Below are positions 32,403-44,507 of a stretch of 64,000 bases of DNA, one piece after another; the first letter of the stretch is position 1, and each line of letters starts with the position of its first letter. The translations under genes and the position numbers were made by a program. The stretch covers positions 128,198,679 through 128,262,678 of the forward strand of contig CM045762.1 in the NCBI GenBank assembly GCA_025200525.1. The letters run 5' to 3'. Below the pieces are notes generated by a model, which worked only from the letters and a program-made list of their open reading frames with translations, did not search any database and had not been told where the DNA came from. This stretch comes from Camellia lanceoleosa (taxonomy: Eukaryota > Streptophyta > Magnoliopsida > Ericales > Theaceae).

Positions 32403-33390
32403 TTAGGTCCGAACTTGCCCTTGGGTCGTGGATGGGAGCCCGATTGTCTTTGAGCACCAAATCCCTTCTTTCAAATCTCGACTTAACTTTCTTGTTGAAA
32501 GCTCGGTGATTCTTCGATACCCTTGGACATGGTACGTTGCTTTCAATCTCCTTTCATCAAAGAGCATGAGTTCTCGACCGCTCACGCTAATCCGCCTCAA
32601 ATTTATCCGACACTCAGCCAATACTCGCAATGATGGAACCTCAATCTCAATCGGTAGAACGGCTTCCATCCCATAGACCAGTGAATAAGGAGTTGCCCCG
32701 GAAGAAGTTCTAATTGAAGTTCGGTAGCCCCACAGAGCGAATGGCAACTTGTCTGGCCAATCCCGATAGGTTTCCACCATCTTCGCAATATGTGTTTGAT
32801 GTTTTTGTTGGCGGCCTCAATCGCCCGCTGGTCTGCGTCGATACGTGATGACTTATGAAAAGCCACATTATACTTTTCCAACAGATCAATCACCTCTTTC
32901 TTGAAGTGAGAACCATTGTCCTAAATGATCTCATTCGAACTCCATAGCGGCAGATAATGTTGTTTTCGATAAACTTCGCGACATGCGCGAAGCCTTCAAC
33001 ATCAGATAGGATCGGGCCTCACCCACTTTGTAAAGTAATCTATTGCTACTAAGATATACTCATGCTCGCTCGATTCTTCGGGTAATAGCCCAATCACGCC
33101 GATTCCCCATACCGAGAACGGCTATGGTGATGTCATGTTGTATAACTTTGATGGCGGATGTTCATACGGTTTGCATGAATCTGACATTTGTGGCATCGCC
33201 GAACAAAACCGATACAATCTTCCTCCATGGTAGACCAGTAGTACCCTTGTCTGAGGATCTTTCGTGCCAGCATCACCCCGTTCATATGCGCACCACATTC
33301 TCCTCCATGGATGGCCTCCATCAGGCGCTTCGACTCTTCAGCTTCCACACACAGCTTGTGCATTCCCAGATGACCTCTTTTGTACAATTT
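32403..33390 (-). pseudogene. Ogre integrase, frameshifted
   Basis: The zinc-binding domain reads HKLCVEAEESKRLMEAIHGG, ECGAHMNGVMLARKILRQGY, CIGFVRRCHKCQIHANRM. The core follows in pieces: FIENNIICRYGV, then DNGSHF-type wording in another frame, then YNVAFHKSS and AIEAANKNIKHIL. The C-terminal part, MVETYRDWPDKLPFALWGYR and TSSGATPYSLVYGMEAVLPIE, is typical of Tat/Ogre. At least two frameshifts (near 32790 and 32920) break it. Confidence 0.85.
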
Positions 33391-33765
33391 ACCCCCGCAG
33401 ATGATAAACCGAATACCATTCTCCTAATTGCCCTCTTTGTCCTTGGCATTTGCCCCTAGTGGATATGCCTCCTTTTCCAAGAAGTTCCATATGTCGTGAT
33501 ACCAAGGGTTGTTGTCCTCATTTCATCTATGGCGAAATTGATTCAGAGGCGTGCAAATTTCGTCAATAATGATCGGACGATCCGGACCCCAGATGGGATG
33601 TCTATCATGGAAGATAGAGTTGCTAGCTTAATCAAGAAACTCGTTGTTCTCTCACTAAGTGAGTGAAATTTAGCTTTTCAAACCGAGGAATTAACAAATC
33701 CAAGGTCCGTGGTAAGTGATCATCTTTTCCTCTTTACTTTCCAGCCCCTTTAGCTTGAGACACAA

Positions 33766-34426
33766 CTAGGTTCGAGTCTCCAATGACATCCAACCGCCTT
33801 TGCCCCTAGTTCTAGGGCGCTTAAACCGCAATACACGCCTCATACTCGCCTCATTGTTCGAGACCTTGAACCAAGCTTGAATGCCAAAGGATACGGACTC
33901 GTCAGCGCTATCAAGAATACCCCTATCCCATATCCGTATTGATTCGACGCCCACAAAGTACATCGCCCAAGTTTCACCTTCGATGTGCGTAATAGCTTCA
34001 TCTCGAATAGGTACTCAACCGCTTCATCCCTTCAACCGGTGGTCGGAAGGAACTCGCCACCGCCTCCCTTTACGGACTTATGCGTGTCACATATTTGAGG
34101 TCAAATTCGAGAGCAACAAAGAACCAACGAGCTAGTTTACCCGTAAGTGCCGGTTTCTAAAAGATATTTGATAGGATCAAGTCGTGAAACCAACATTACA
34201 GAGTGAGCTAACAGTAGTGCCGCAGCCTTCCTAGTAGCCCATACCAAGGCCGACATGCCTTCTCCAAATGAGTGTAGCGGGTCTCAGAATCCAAAGATCT
34301 TCTTGCTCGATAGTAGATGGCCCTTTCCACTTTATCTTCCGATTCTTGTGCGAGCATACAGCCCATCGTAGTCTCAACATCGACAGATACAATATCAACG
34401 GCTTCCGGCTTTGGTGGTGACAACAC
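33766..34426 (-). pseudogene. Ogre RNase H region, decayed
   Basis: MGCMLAQESEDKVERAIYY, LDSETRYTHLEKACR and LLGRLRHYC (34426 down) is the RT-connection/RNase H start. Further on, KVSNNEASMRRVLR resembles the NNEAEYEA motif of RNase H, in a different frame. Intermediate sequence is scrambled by shifts. Confidence 0.7.
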
Positions 34427-34639
34427 GGGCGATTCTCAGAGATACTTTTGATCTGCTCAAATGCGGCTTGGCACCGGCCGTCCCATTGAATTTCTTTCCT
34501 TTCTTCAAGAGACCAAAAAGTGGTTCACAAGTCAAGGTTAGTTTTGAGATAAACCGCCTTTATGAATTGCACTTTACCCGAAAGCCTCGCACCTCCTTTT
34601 CACCATTGGTGGTGGCATTTCTAAGATAGCCTTGATTTT

Positions 34640-35060
34640 GGAAGGGTCGACTTCGATGCCCTTTGTGTAATCGAATCCCAAAGATTTTTCCCACAGAACA
34701 CCAAACGACATTTCGAGGATTCAACCGCAATTAAATTCTCGATCCTTTGGAAAACTTTTGCAAGGCGTGTAGTGGCCCTCTTTCTTTGGACTTGACAATC
34801 ATGTCATCCACGCACACCTCGACCTCTTTATGGATCATGTCATGTAATATTGTAGTTGCACTGCTGATATGTAGCCCCGGCGTTCTTTAGCCCAAATGGC
34901 ATCACTCAGAGTAATATGTACCCCACGGTGGTAAAAGCGTCTTCTCCCGATCTTCGGTGCCATTACTATCCGATTATAGCCCCGAGAAGCCATCCATAAA
35001 TGAGAGCAAGACATGCCTCATTGGAAATCTACCAACTCGTCGATGCGGCAAGGGAAGTCA
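34640..35060 (-). pseudogene. Ogre reverse transcriptase core, frameshifted
   Basis: In order on the minus strand: LSFMDGFSG then YNRIVMAP after a one-base shift (catalytic Asp in FMDGFSGYN), MPFGLKNAGATYQ (near 34870-34910), and VCVDDMIVKSK (near 34790-34825), the second catalytic motif with Tyr replaced by Cys. These words are diagnostic of Tat/Ogre RT. Sequence between them changes frame more than once. Confidence 0.82.
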
Positions 35061-36499
35061 TCCTTCTGACCGCTCATAAATCCTCAAGTCCACACATACC
35101 CGGATTCTCGCCATCCTTCTAAGATCGAACAATGTTGGCCAGCCAAGTCGGGTATTCAGATACCGCAGAAGCCTGCTAACTGGCTGGTGACCCCTTCTTT
35201 GATCTTAATGGCCTAATCGGGCGATCCTCCCGAAGTTTCGCTTGATGTGTCGGCCTCGGGTCAAGAGGATCCGGTGCTACAATCTCAGATCGATTCTGCA
35301 TGTCTTCGAGGACCACGCGAAAACATCTTTGAAATTTTTAATAAAGCGACTAAGTGCTCGTTCTCCGAAGACAACGTGGACCCAATCTGACCACCAAGGG
35401 TCCTTCTCAAGACTAATGTTCACGAGTGATTTCATCCATTAAGGGTTTAACAAACCTCTTGCTCTTGTTCAATTAATCGCGTAAAATCGGAGGAATTTCG
35501 CCTCGCTGCTTTTCATCAAAATTTTGAAAGTCCCGATGGCAATAAACCAAAGGCATGTAAAAGTACTTGAAACCACAGCTTACCTCATTCTCATTAGATA
35601 CTTCCAAACCGTCCGACTCTTCATATAACAGACTCAAAAGAGAAAGAAAAGACGACCGACAATCATGGCATCCGGTTATCATCCTCAGAATACCGGACCA
35701 GACTCAGACGAGCTGAACCCGATTCACTCACAAGACTCGGTGGAATCAGATTCCGCCACTACCCGACCTTGTCGCTTGATAAAAATCCTCCTCAGATCGC
35801 CAGATGAGGGAGGGTGCGATGGATGCATCCAAAATAGTCACCGGTTGGCCCACACTGCTTTCATCTCTAATCATGGACACCGAGGAGTCGCCCCCAAGCA
35901 CAACCGGTCGATCAAAGGATCCGAAGTAGACATGCCAAGCTACCCCATTTCAACTCAGGTCCGCAGACTCCAATTCCTTGCTATGTTCACCGTCGGGTCT
36001 GGTTCGCTTCTTTCAAAGAACATCATCCCCAGATAATCGCAAGTCGAAGAAAATTTCAAATCCCGATGCTTTTTTCTTCATTCACCATGGTTCGAAAACC
36101 ACGTATCGGGAAATCTCCTCCCGGACGAAACGTCTGCTCAAGGTACCTGATGGGCCGGTGCATCAATTCAAAGGTTTCCATCTGCTTTTGCTTTGGCTCT
36201 TCCCGCCATCTCTTTTCCTCTTCTTACCCAATCTTCCTTGGTGGGCATGTAACCCAAGCCGAAGGTGTGAGGGTTGTGTGGCACTTTGGCCAACGTTACG
36301 ATGCCTTTACGGCCGCTCTTCCCTAATCCCATCCCGGATGTATTGAAGTTTATTCATGAGGTACACCGCTGGGCGCTAACATATATCCCTTCATTAACGG
36401 CCATGACATTCTCAGACAACCCGAGCCTCACCAAGGTAAAACCCGATATGAACACGCCTTCCGTGCCATGCTCTATTTCCGCATCAGCGGATACCTGGT

Positions 36500-36720
36500 G
36501 GTGGATGAATTGATGAATTTCAAAACGATGGCTACTCCTTCCCGTAGGGGTATTTCACCATTTGATGCAAAGTAGATGATATCGCTTTTATTCGATGCAC
36601 CCACGCCGCCTAACAACAAATTGAAAGTTGCCAGATTTCCAAGACATGAAAATCTATCTCGCTGTCCCGCCCAACTTTGGTCCGATTTTAACTGCTCCCA
36701 TCACCTCTCGGCTTGTATTG
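36500..36720 (-). pseudogene. Ogre protease C-terminal block
   Basis: DFHVLEIW, TFNLLLG and, after a frame change, WVHRIKAISSTLHQMVKYP correspond to the lineage pattern FHVLD-x-x-TSYNLLLGRPWIH-x-x-x-A-x-SSTLHQ-x-VKF that closes the protease. The D-T/S-G active site should lie upstream, near 36.9-37.1 kb, but I cannot place it with confidence. Confidence 0.65.
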
Positions 36721-38099
36721 TCATATGCCCCGATGACTGGATCATGGTATAAAGTCCGCGACTTTCGCACCAATCGCAGAAGTCGCCCTTGCCGCAAACG
36801 TTGATGGCAGACTCAGATCAACAAGGACTACCGGTATCCATTTATCCTCGCGACTCCACAGAGATGTAGAGTGGCTTGTTGTGATTTGTGCCCTCAGCGG
36901 TAATTCCTTATCAAGAACGTCAACAACATCGGGCAGCTCCTCCCGGAAAGACTAGCCCCACTAGTCGCTTCCGTGTTGTTTCTATTGAAAGCTTTGTTTT
37001 ATCCATGGTCGATAAAACAGCCTCCCTGCACTCGAGAAGCCATGAGCAGCCCCAAATAGAGATATCTCGCTTGTATCTTTTTCATTGTTTGAGTACGGCT
37101 TCCTTCGAGCCGCTTCTTCGCTTCTCACCTCTCGTCTTCCCCGAGGCCTCTGGGTTGATCCAAGTGTGGGGTTTGAAATACCGCCCACCCGTGTCATGTG
37201 GTCAATCTTCCAAGGTACCAGTGTTATCGGGTTGGTTATTCCCCGCCTTCGCCTCAGATGGGCAAGACAAAGATCCTCATCTTCCCACCACATCCCATCA
37301 AGAATCGACAAACATCCGTCGCTCGCGTGGTTGTTCTCACTCACTAAGACTTTCCATTCTCATACCAGTAACATTATCCGCTTCAGGCACACACGTTTTC
37401 CCCCACTTGGGCCTTTGCCTTCTTGACTTTCTCGATCCTCAAACATTTCGCTCGACCGTGCTAATACATCCGATCGCTCAACAATTCTTGTGGTCAAGAT
37501 GCTCCACTCGAGCGAATTCTTCGTGGGTGCTCTCCGCAATGTACTGCTTTTCAACTTTTCCGTCATATCGAGGTTCTCGCCTCTGGGCTCTTCGTCAAAT
37601 TCTTCTATCACATCTCGATGATCGTCCAACCACCCAATGGCCTCTCTTTGCTTCCCCATAATCGAACCGCTTGATCGGCTGGGTCTTGGTTGTAGTAAAA
37701 CCGAGATTGGCAAAGTCCTCTCCCACTACCGTTACACTATCCATTTCGGCCCCTGCTATCTCCTTGATTACACATAGTTCTCCTCTCGCCGAAGCTTCAC
37801 CATTGGCGATCCTCGCCCACCGTAGAATGTAGTCACTGGACTATATGTTTTCAAGACAATTTCCAAACCTCGCAGATTTTGGCTCAACAACTCGTTTGCT
37901 TTGGGTCCCCTGCTCCTCGTTCTGGCAATCATCACGACCGCTTGGGTTGGGTCATGGAGATGTCCATCATGCACAAATCGCTGCACTGGGGAGGAACACC
38001 TCCGTTTAGGCAAGTGGGTGGGTGTGATATAGACACTAGGGTCATAAGATATGGCCCCAAAGATGGATGAAATTAAGTCTTTTAGGTGGTGGAGCTTGG

Positions 38100-39700
38100 T
38101 TATGTGCAGGAGGGATTTGTAGTAACATTGGGCTTCTCGGGAGGTAAAATCACCCCGTTATCGATGAGATCTTGAATTTCATGGCGCAGAACCGCACCGG
38201 GTCGGTGTCGTGACCATGTCACAGAAATGCACAATATTTGGCCGAGTTGTGGGTAGGAGGGAGTTTTTCCGGTAGGGCGGGCTGGGGCCTCAGTGCTTTT
38301 CTTGATTAATACCCCTAGAGCTTTGGATAGGGCATATAGAGGAGCGAAAGTTCGAATTTTTGGGTGGGTATTTGGTTGTTTAGGGTTGCTTCCGGATGCA
38401 CCGGAGAATGGCTGGTCAGCGATTTCTTTGTGGGGGGTTAGTGGTAACCATGCATTTCGGAGGCTCAGAGCTGATGTGCCACTGCCTGTATTAGTGTTGC
38501 GTTGAAGGTCCTTCGGGTTGCTCCCGATCACTATCAATCCAAATTGTTTCAAGGCATCTTCAATCTGCACCCCCATCTCATGTAGGTCGAAAAGGTGGGA
38601 AATGGGACTACTATCATCTTTTGCATCAATTTCGCTATAGATTGCGCACAATCATCCGGACTGTCTTTGTCCGTGGGCCGCAAGGTCATCATTGAAGCCT
38701 TGGCCTCCATCCGTTACTTAACTCGAAAAACTCTCCTTAGGGTCTTGTTCGGTTGTCTCGAGATCACGAGTAGTGATCTCAATCAGGTGTTGTATGAATA
38801 TCGCGATGAAGGCCTCACCATTTCGTCCCCAATTTCTCTTCACGCCGTCGCCTAGCTTAGCATACCATGCACGCCACACCGACAGGTTCGACCAAACAGA
38901 GACAACTTCGAGCCCATCGAGGCCCATTGGCCTTAGAACATCCAAAAATAGTCTTATGTACCATGGGGTCCCTGCACTCGAATCGATCAACATGAGGCAT
39001 TTTGAACTGGTTGGCAACACACACAACAAGGCCAAGGTAACCATCTTCAATATCGGGATAGTCTTGACCCCTTGGGATCTCTTGAACAACTTTTCAAGCT
39101 TGCTTAATTTGAGTGCGGTGGGATCCCTCGAACTCAAAGGAGAGTCCCAGAGATTGGTGGGTGTTTTTGATAGCCGAGGTTGAATTTGAGGTAGGGTTGG
39201 AGGTGGGGTGGTCCTGGGCAGCTCAGACGTCAACATTGGCTGTCTCCCCGACGTTAGGAACTCCTGGTGGGGGAGGAACTTGATGCCAAGCAGATGCTCC
39301 GGTTGTCGTTTCTAGCCCGCAATTGTCTTCGCCGTTTTCTTACAATCAGGCTCGTTGTTCGGGCGAAGTTCGCCGACGACAAAGATCCTGCTGCATTGCT
39401 TTCATGCTCTCTTGAAGGTGGCGACCATCTCTCCAAACTAGCCATACTATCCTGCTCGTTGGATTACCGTATAACTTCCTCTCTGGTAACACAAAACCTC
39501 GATCTCATCGAGCAGTGGGTAGACAAAGCCCTCGAATCGATCAAGATCGATGTCCTCGCCTTCATCGACTTCCGCTTAGTAACCGGGGTAGTGAGTAGTA
39601 CATCGGTTGTCCGCTCATCGATCCTCGGATCGAAGGAGTCGACTACCTCGACCTGTGGTGCTTGGGGAATATCTATCGGATCGGTAGCAATTGTGCTCAA
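38100..39700 (-). pseudogene. Ogre gag
   Basis: Open pieces start at ATG 39700 (MSTIATDPIDIPQ). Capsid-like wording follows at 39236-38718: PRTHLRLFLDVLR-like sequence, then WYAKLGDGVKRNWGRNGEAF and EITTRDLETTEQDPKESFS, which are Tat/Ogre gag landmarks. The last piece (38651-38100) ends ALRHEIQDLIDNGVILPPEK, the conserved region after the modified zinc finger. Pieces lie in different frames. The role would be to form the particle that packages element RNA. Confidence 0.72.
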
Positions 39701-40390
39701 CTACCTAATGAAAAGATAAATAAAACATGTAAATAGACAATCGGACAAAGATAACGCAAGAAAGTAAATAAACACACAACACACGGTCGGTATTTAAAAT
39801 AAACGGTCGAATGTCAATACACTGCTTTCAACCACCGACATCGATCACGAACCATTGCCCCTAGGCTGAATTTGATATCCATGCATAACCGATTCCCAGA
39901 ACATCGACATCGATGCCCTGCCCGACATTTTAAACTTGCAAACTGATCTGTATGTTCCCTGCAGAGTTACACTCTAAAGCACATAGCAAGTAAATGAGAA
40001 CCAAAACACCCCTATGTTGGGGTAGGGTTTCCCTGTCCTATTTTGTCAGGAGCTAGGGTTTCACTATGCACGCAGCGGTTTCAAACAACCTAAACCGGGC
40101 AAGCAACCTGTCCTAGTTTGGAATGGTCACTACGGATTCCGACTATGCAACTAGGTCGAATGGTCCAAAAGGGTGCCCCGGTAAAACCAGGGTTTGTGTT
40201 CCCATACTGGCAGAGCCCGCAACCGGTCAACCTTACGGACATGCCTTGACAAGACAAGCCTCCGGCAAACCACTCAGGAATAGCAGATGGCCAATACGGT
40301 GTCCTAGGCGCACTAATGCACATGCAATGCAAAGAAACACATAAGTGTAGTCAAAAACGGATATCACGAGTTCGAGTCAAGCTCTCTAAA

Positions 40391-40408
40391 TCCCCAGCAG
40401 AGTCGCCA
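40391..40408 (-). promoter_or_regulatory. Primer binding site, tRNA-Arg
   Basis: Minus strand TGGCGACTCTGCTGGGGA, five bases inside the 5' LTR. It is complementary to the 3' end of a plant tRNA-Arg (ACG type, ...TCCCCAGCGGAGTCG plus CCA) with one mismatch. tRNA-Arg priming is characteristic of Ogre. Confidence 0.85.
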
Positions 40409-40413
40409 GAAAC

Positions 40414-43400
40414 TGTAGACGCGCCCGTGGGGGCTTCACTCTACAGTTCGGACTCGATTTGTGTCACGGTTCTAAATCTGAACCAAAGAGTCCAAATCCG
40501 GCAAATCGTTTGAGAAAACAGATTTTTTTTGAAAAGTAGTGCCAAACATGGACTGCTTTTGCAGACATGAGTCGCCACCTAAATATTTTACTTTTGGGAA
40601 ATTTAGGAAACCCCGACTCAAAGGTCAAGGCCACATGTCCGCTATCACCAAAGTGGTCTTGGCTCGAGCTTGGGTACGATCGGGAAGGTCACTTATGAGC
40701 ACTCTTTCGCCTCGTCCAAGACCGCCTCTACTAACCGTGATATCCGATTTTGAAAACATTATGTGTTCTTATTCCTTATTAGCCTAGAATTACTACGTTA
40801 TGACAAAGAAACAAGTATAGACCAAATCGCCTAAATTGGAATAAAACATTACATGTTCGTTTTGAAAAAGGCTTGCGACTCGTAAGTAGGCTAAAATGCA
40901 GGTTTTGCCCCCCTCGAGTGGCCTTTAGAAAAAAGGATGATTTTGCCACTATCTAGTGGGCTTAAAACTCACAGTTTTAATGTATTATCCCAATTCGTAA
41001 TTCGACCTCCATCCACAGCATTCAAGCGGCTTATATCACATAAGCACTTAGCCTCATGGTAGTCATGCTATTATGTCAACACTCACATACATGTGATATG
41101 CTAAAGCATAAAAGCTCACCTAGTACTCCGTGCCAAAAACAAGAAACTAGTTAGCAAAACAATGCATGACCTAGTTCATATTAAATGGCTAATGCAACAT
41201 GCAAGAATGCGCTTAGACAGGCTCGGCTATCCTAAGCATGGCATATGAAATGCTATCACATAGCACGTATTCAATTTTGGAATTTGAAAATTGCGATGCA
41301 GTTTGTATGATGTATCGAGCCCGGTGCATGTAAGCAAATGCATGGATGCACGCATGCATTGCATAAGGTATGCTAATTTAAAATGCCCTAATCTACCACT
41401 GAAAGCGGGTAAATAAAAGGGTTAGAAAGAAGTGGGGTTGGAAGACATACATCACACTCACCCACACTTATTACATTTTTGCCCTCACTCGGAGGGACCG
41501 AATAAATAAATAATACGCATCAAGAATAAATGAATAAATAAATTATTACAAATTTCTAAGCTTGAAATTAAAGCATCTAAATGAAATGAAATGGGGCCTC
41601 TACCGCCTTTGGGATGCGCGAATGATGCATGCCCGATAATTGCCTTGTCGAAAAAGCCCACACCTTGGCACTATGCTCGCTTTTACCGCTCGCCTCCAAA
41701 ATCCTCAAAACTTCGAATACCTTCCAAGAGGCCCGAAATGATCCACCGGCGGTAGCATAGTCATCGGCTTCTTCCGGTAACCGGCTGCACTTGATAATTA
41801 TCGGCACAAAAATAGTGCTGGTCGGCGCTATTTTACCGGTCGGCATAAAGTTCCGCAGACTGCAGATGACAACAAAGAAGAACAGACAAAGAATGCATGG
41901 GCATGGTTTTTGGGCAAATGTGAGCATGTCCAACACCTCCTATCATGTTTAGGGACTCAAGGGGGTGTGGCTCTTGGTTCTAGGGCTATCAATTGTGCAT
42001 TTGATGCATGATAGCCTAATGAACCAAGATTGCTCATTTTAATGTAAATATGCATGCAACACAACAAATGAATACTAGGTCCCTATCATGTGGAAATCAA
42101 GGGCCTTAGTGACCAAGGATTGAGGTGAGTTACACCACTTGAAATGTGAACTCCCCTCAATCCTAGGCTTGGCTTGACAACCCCAAACCAAGCTATGAGA
42201 TGCAAGTATGTAAGCAAGGCTCAAATGCAATGCAACCTATCACGTTAAGCATGCAAAGAGCTAAAGTATGTAGGATGCAAATGGCATGCAAGATGGGCCA
42301 ATTAACATGGAACTAACAAGCATACATTCAAGGCTATATTGACTAATCAAGCAACAATCATGAAATAAGCATGCAACAATGGACTTAAGCCATAGAGGGC
42401 AGCCCTCAAACTCCCAAAAAACAGTGGCAAAACAAGCCTCACAACATGATGAAAATGCCACACAAGCATGCTATTCAATGGGCCCAAGTCTAGGACACCA
42501 AAGAGAGTAATTTGACATCATTCATACAACCACTCATGGCATGCATTCAACAAACAAAAAAAAACAGATTTTAAGCATGTGGAATGACACTCAAATCCCC
42601 TCATGGCACCCCCAAAAGTGCACTAAACATGGGAGCATGCACAATGTCTATTTTAAAGCATTCAAGAGCATATCTTTAAAACATGAACTAAGCCACATAT
42701 GCCAACATGCAAACATGACTAATGGACTGGAATGAGGTATAATATGATGCCAAATCACTAGATCAAAACAAGTCAATCATGCTAGAACTCCATGGAAGCA
42801 AAGTTTACAAGCCTAAAATGCAAAACATGCACCTCAAGCATACCAAGGGTGTCCAAAACAGTGGCTCACAGCCCTATTACATGACAAATAGATGCTTATA
42901 TCCTCATGAAACCAAGCTAAAATATGCGAGAATCAAGGCTCAAAGCATGACATTACTTATAAGCATGAAAGAGCATTCTAAAGCCAACATGGAAAGCATG
43001 CAAGAGGCCATGAAATCAACTAAAAAACAGAGGTCACACATGACCTAAAATACACAATAAAGCTCTGAAATGAAAGCTAAGGAAAGCATGCATGCATGTT
43101 ATGTTATGAGCCAAAACAAAGGCCAACCAAAGGACCAAAGGGAGAGGGGTGTCTCTCCCTTAGATGAGACTCGAAAATATCATCCTCACCACTGAAAACC
43201 CACTGGTTTTCAGTGGTGAGAATATCAAAGAACACCAAAACAAGAAGGCCTAAGAAAAGGGCACCAAAAATGGCCAAACAAGGCTTAAAGTAATGAGGTT
43301 TAACTCAAACCATAAAATGACCTTAAAGAAGGTTCAAGAACAAGTAAAAACAAGACTTTTTTATGTTGAACACAAACTCAAAAACTCAAAGCAAAGAGGG

Positions 43401-44186
43401 TAAAAAGTAGTTGCAAGAATGGGGAAACTAAAGTGAAAAGCTCACCCTTGAAGATCCAATGAAGAACAGATGGTCCAGCCCTCCTCAAGTGATCAAAACC
43501 AGTCCAAAATCACTCAAAACAAACCTCCAAGTCTCCCAATCTCGGAGCTAGGTGTAATAGTGTGTGTAATGGTGCAAAAGTGAGACAAAACACACTATTT
43601 GGGCCCTAGAACACACACACAAGAGGAGAGAGAGGGAGATATAGATACATATGTATGTATGAGCTCTGGTTTTGTCTCAAAAAGTTCTAACCCTAAAACC
43701 AAGAGGAGAGGCCTCTCTTCATAGGCAAAGAATGCTTAGCCATTAAGCAAACCAAAGCTTCATCCCTCCATACACGTGTATGGAGGGGAGCAAAAACTTT
43801 ACAGCTGCAACAAAAATATCTGATAAAGCAAGTGCACAGTACCCGGCCGGCAAAGAGTGCCATTTTAACAAAAACAGTGCCGGTCGGCACAAAAGAGTGC
43901 CGGTCGGCACAATAAAGTGCCGATATAATCTTCAGCCAGCCGGTGGCCTCTAGCCCCAGCCGGTGGTGTGTAGGGATGCCTCACAAGGCATTCCCTGCCT
44001 TTTCATGGCAAAACACAAGTGTTTGGTGCAAAACCAAACACAACTGGTCGAGTTCGGAGGTCCTGAGGCAGGGCGCGCGCAGCCGAGAACTCCGGGAACT
44101 CCAAACGAACACACACATAGATAATCACCGAGTGTTCCGACGGTGACGTCCAAGTCTTGAGGACGGTCAAAAATGGGGTGTCTACA
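40414..44186 (-). repeat. 5' LTR of Ogre-type element
   Basis: 3773 bp. Between about 41880 and 43480 it is almost identical to the other LTR, while the flanks, above all 41600-41880, carry many small indels. Its TATA box is altered (43717-43723) and the hairpin at 43185-43220 is perfect. Confidence 0.93.
43185..43220. promoter_or_regulatory. Conserved LTR hairpin, 5' LTR copy
   Basis: Same 16-bp perfect stem and CACT loop as at 27437-27472. Confidence 0.85.
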
Positions 44187-44327
44187 GTGGTCCAGTCTAA
44201 TATGGCCTATACGATAGACACCATAGAATCCTGCGCGTAGTAGACACTGCAAGACTCTATGGTCCAATGGACGCTCCCACAGGCCGGAATCTCCCCGCCG
44301 GCATGTCACCACGATGTGTGCCTCGTC
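44187..44327 (-). pseudogene. PMD gene, exon 2, 5' part
   Basis: After the acceptor TTATGCAG at 44328 it reads DEAHIVVTCRRGDSGLWERP, LDHRVLQCLLRAGFYGVYRI and GHIRLDH (47 codons), the MAIN-family CRR-GD-x-W and LL-RAGFYGV block. It continues in frame at 24656, once one GTGGT copy is removed, as HPLITALVERW. The sequence immediately left is the Ogre 5' LTR. Confidence 0.9.
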
Positions 44328-44435
44328 CTGCATAACAGAAGGACTAATTTAAATTATAGTATTATCACGTAATATAAAACAAAATGCAGGGTATTTTCAT
44401 TGTAAGCGTAAAGTCCAACAAACGTTATTGCATAC

Positions 44436-44507
44436 CGGATCCTCCCATATATTGCCAGCCCGATGTGGATGACTGAAAAGTAGGACCTCATCAGGTAGAT
44501 GTGCCAT
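44436..44507 (-). pseudogene. PMD gene, exon 1 (start)
   Basis: ATG at 44507 gives MAHLPDEVLLFSHPHRAGNI and WEDP, then a GT donor at 44435 in phase 0 with exon 2. A short first exon ending H-R-x-x-x-IW is typical of MAIN-like PMD genes. MAIN and MAIL1 are nuclear proteins linked to silencing and genome stability in Arabidopsis; transposon-borne PMD copies have no established role. Confidence 0.82.

Larger units (their letters stand above)
24662..44186 (-). mobile_element. Full-length Ogre/Tat-type gypsy retrotransposon, 19.5 kb
   Basis: LTRs of 3.77 kb (24662-28430 and 40414-44186), each with TGTAGAC...GTCTACA ends, flank a 12-kb internal region. The target duplication is GTGGT on both sides (24657-24661, 44187-44191). 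The PBS matches tRNA-Arg. Gag, protease, RT, RNase H and integrase fragments occur in gypsy order on the minus strand, followed by about 3 kb of non-coding sequence with a tandem repeat. Very large size, tRNA-Arg priming and a long 3' untranslated region with minisatellite are features of the Ogre/Tat lineage. Every coding domain is broken by frameshifts, so it is non-autonomous, or carries sequence errors (see findings). Confidence 0.93.

Noticed and set aside
36888..37661. 257-codon plus-strand open frame
   Set aside because: It lies antisense to the decayed Ogre gag-protease-RT region, has no recognisable motif, and its composition mirrors the minus-strand coding sequence. Antisense frames do exist in some Tat elements, but nothing here supports one.
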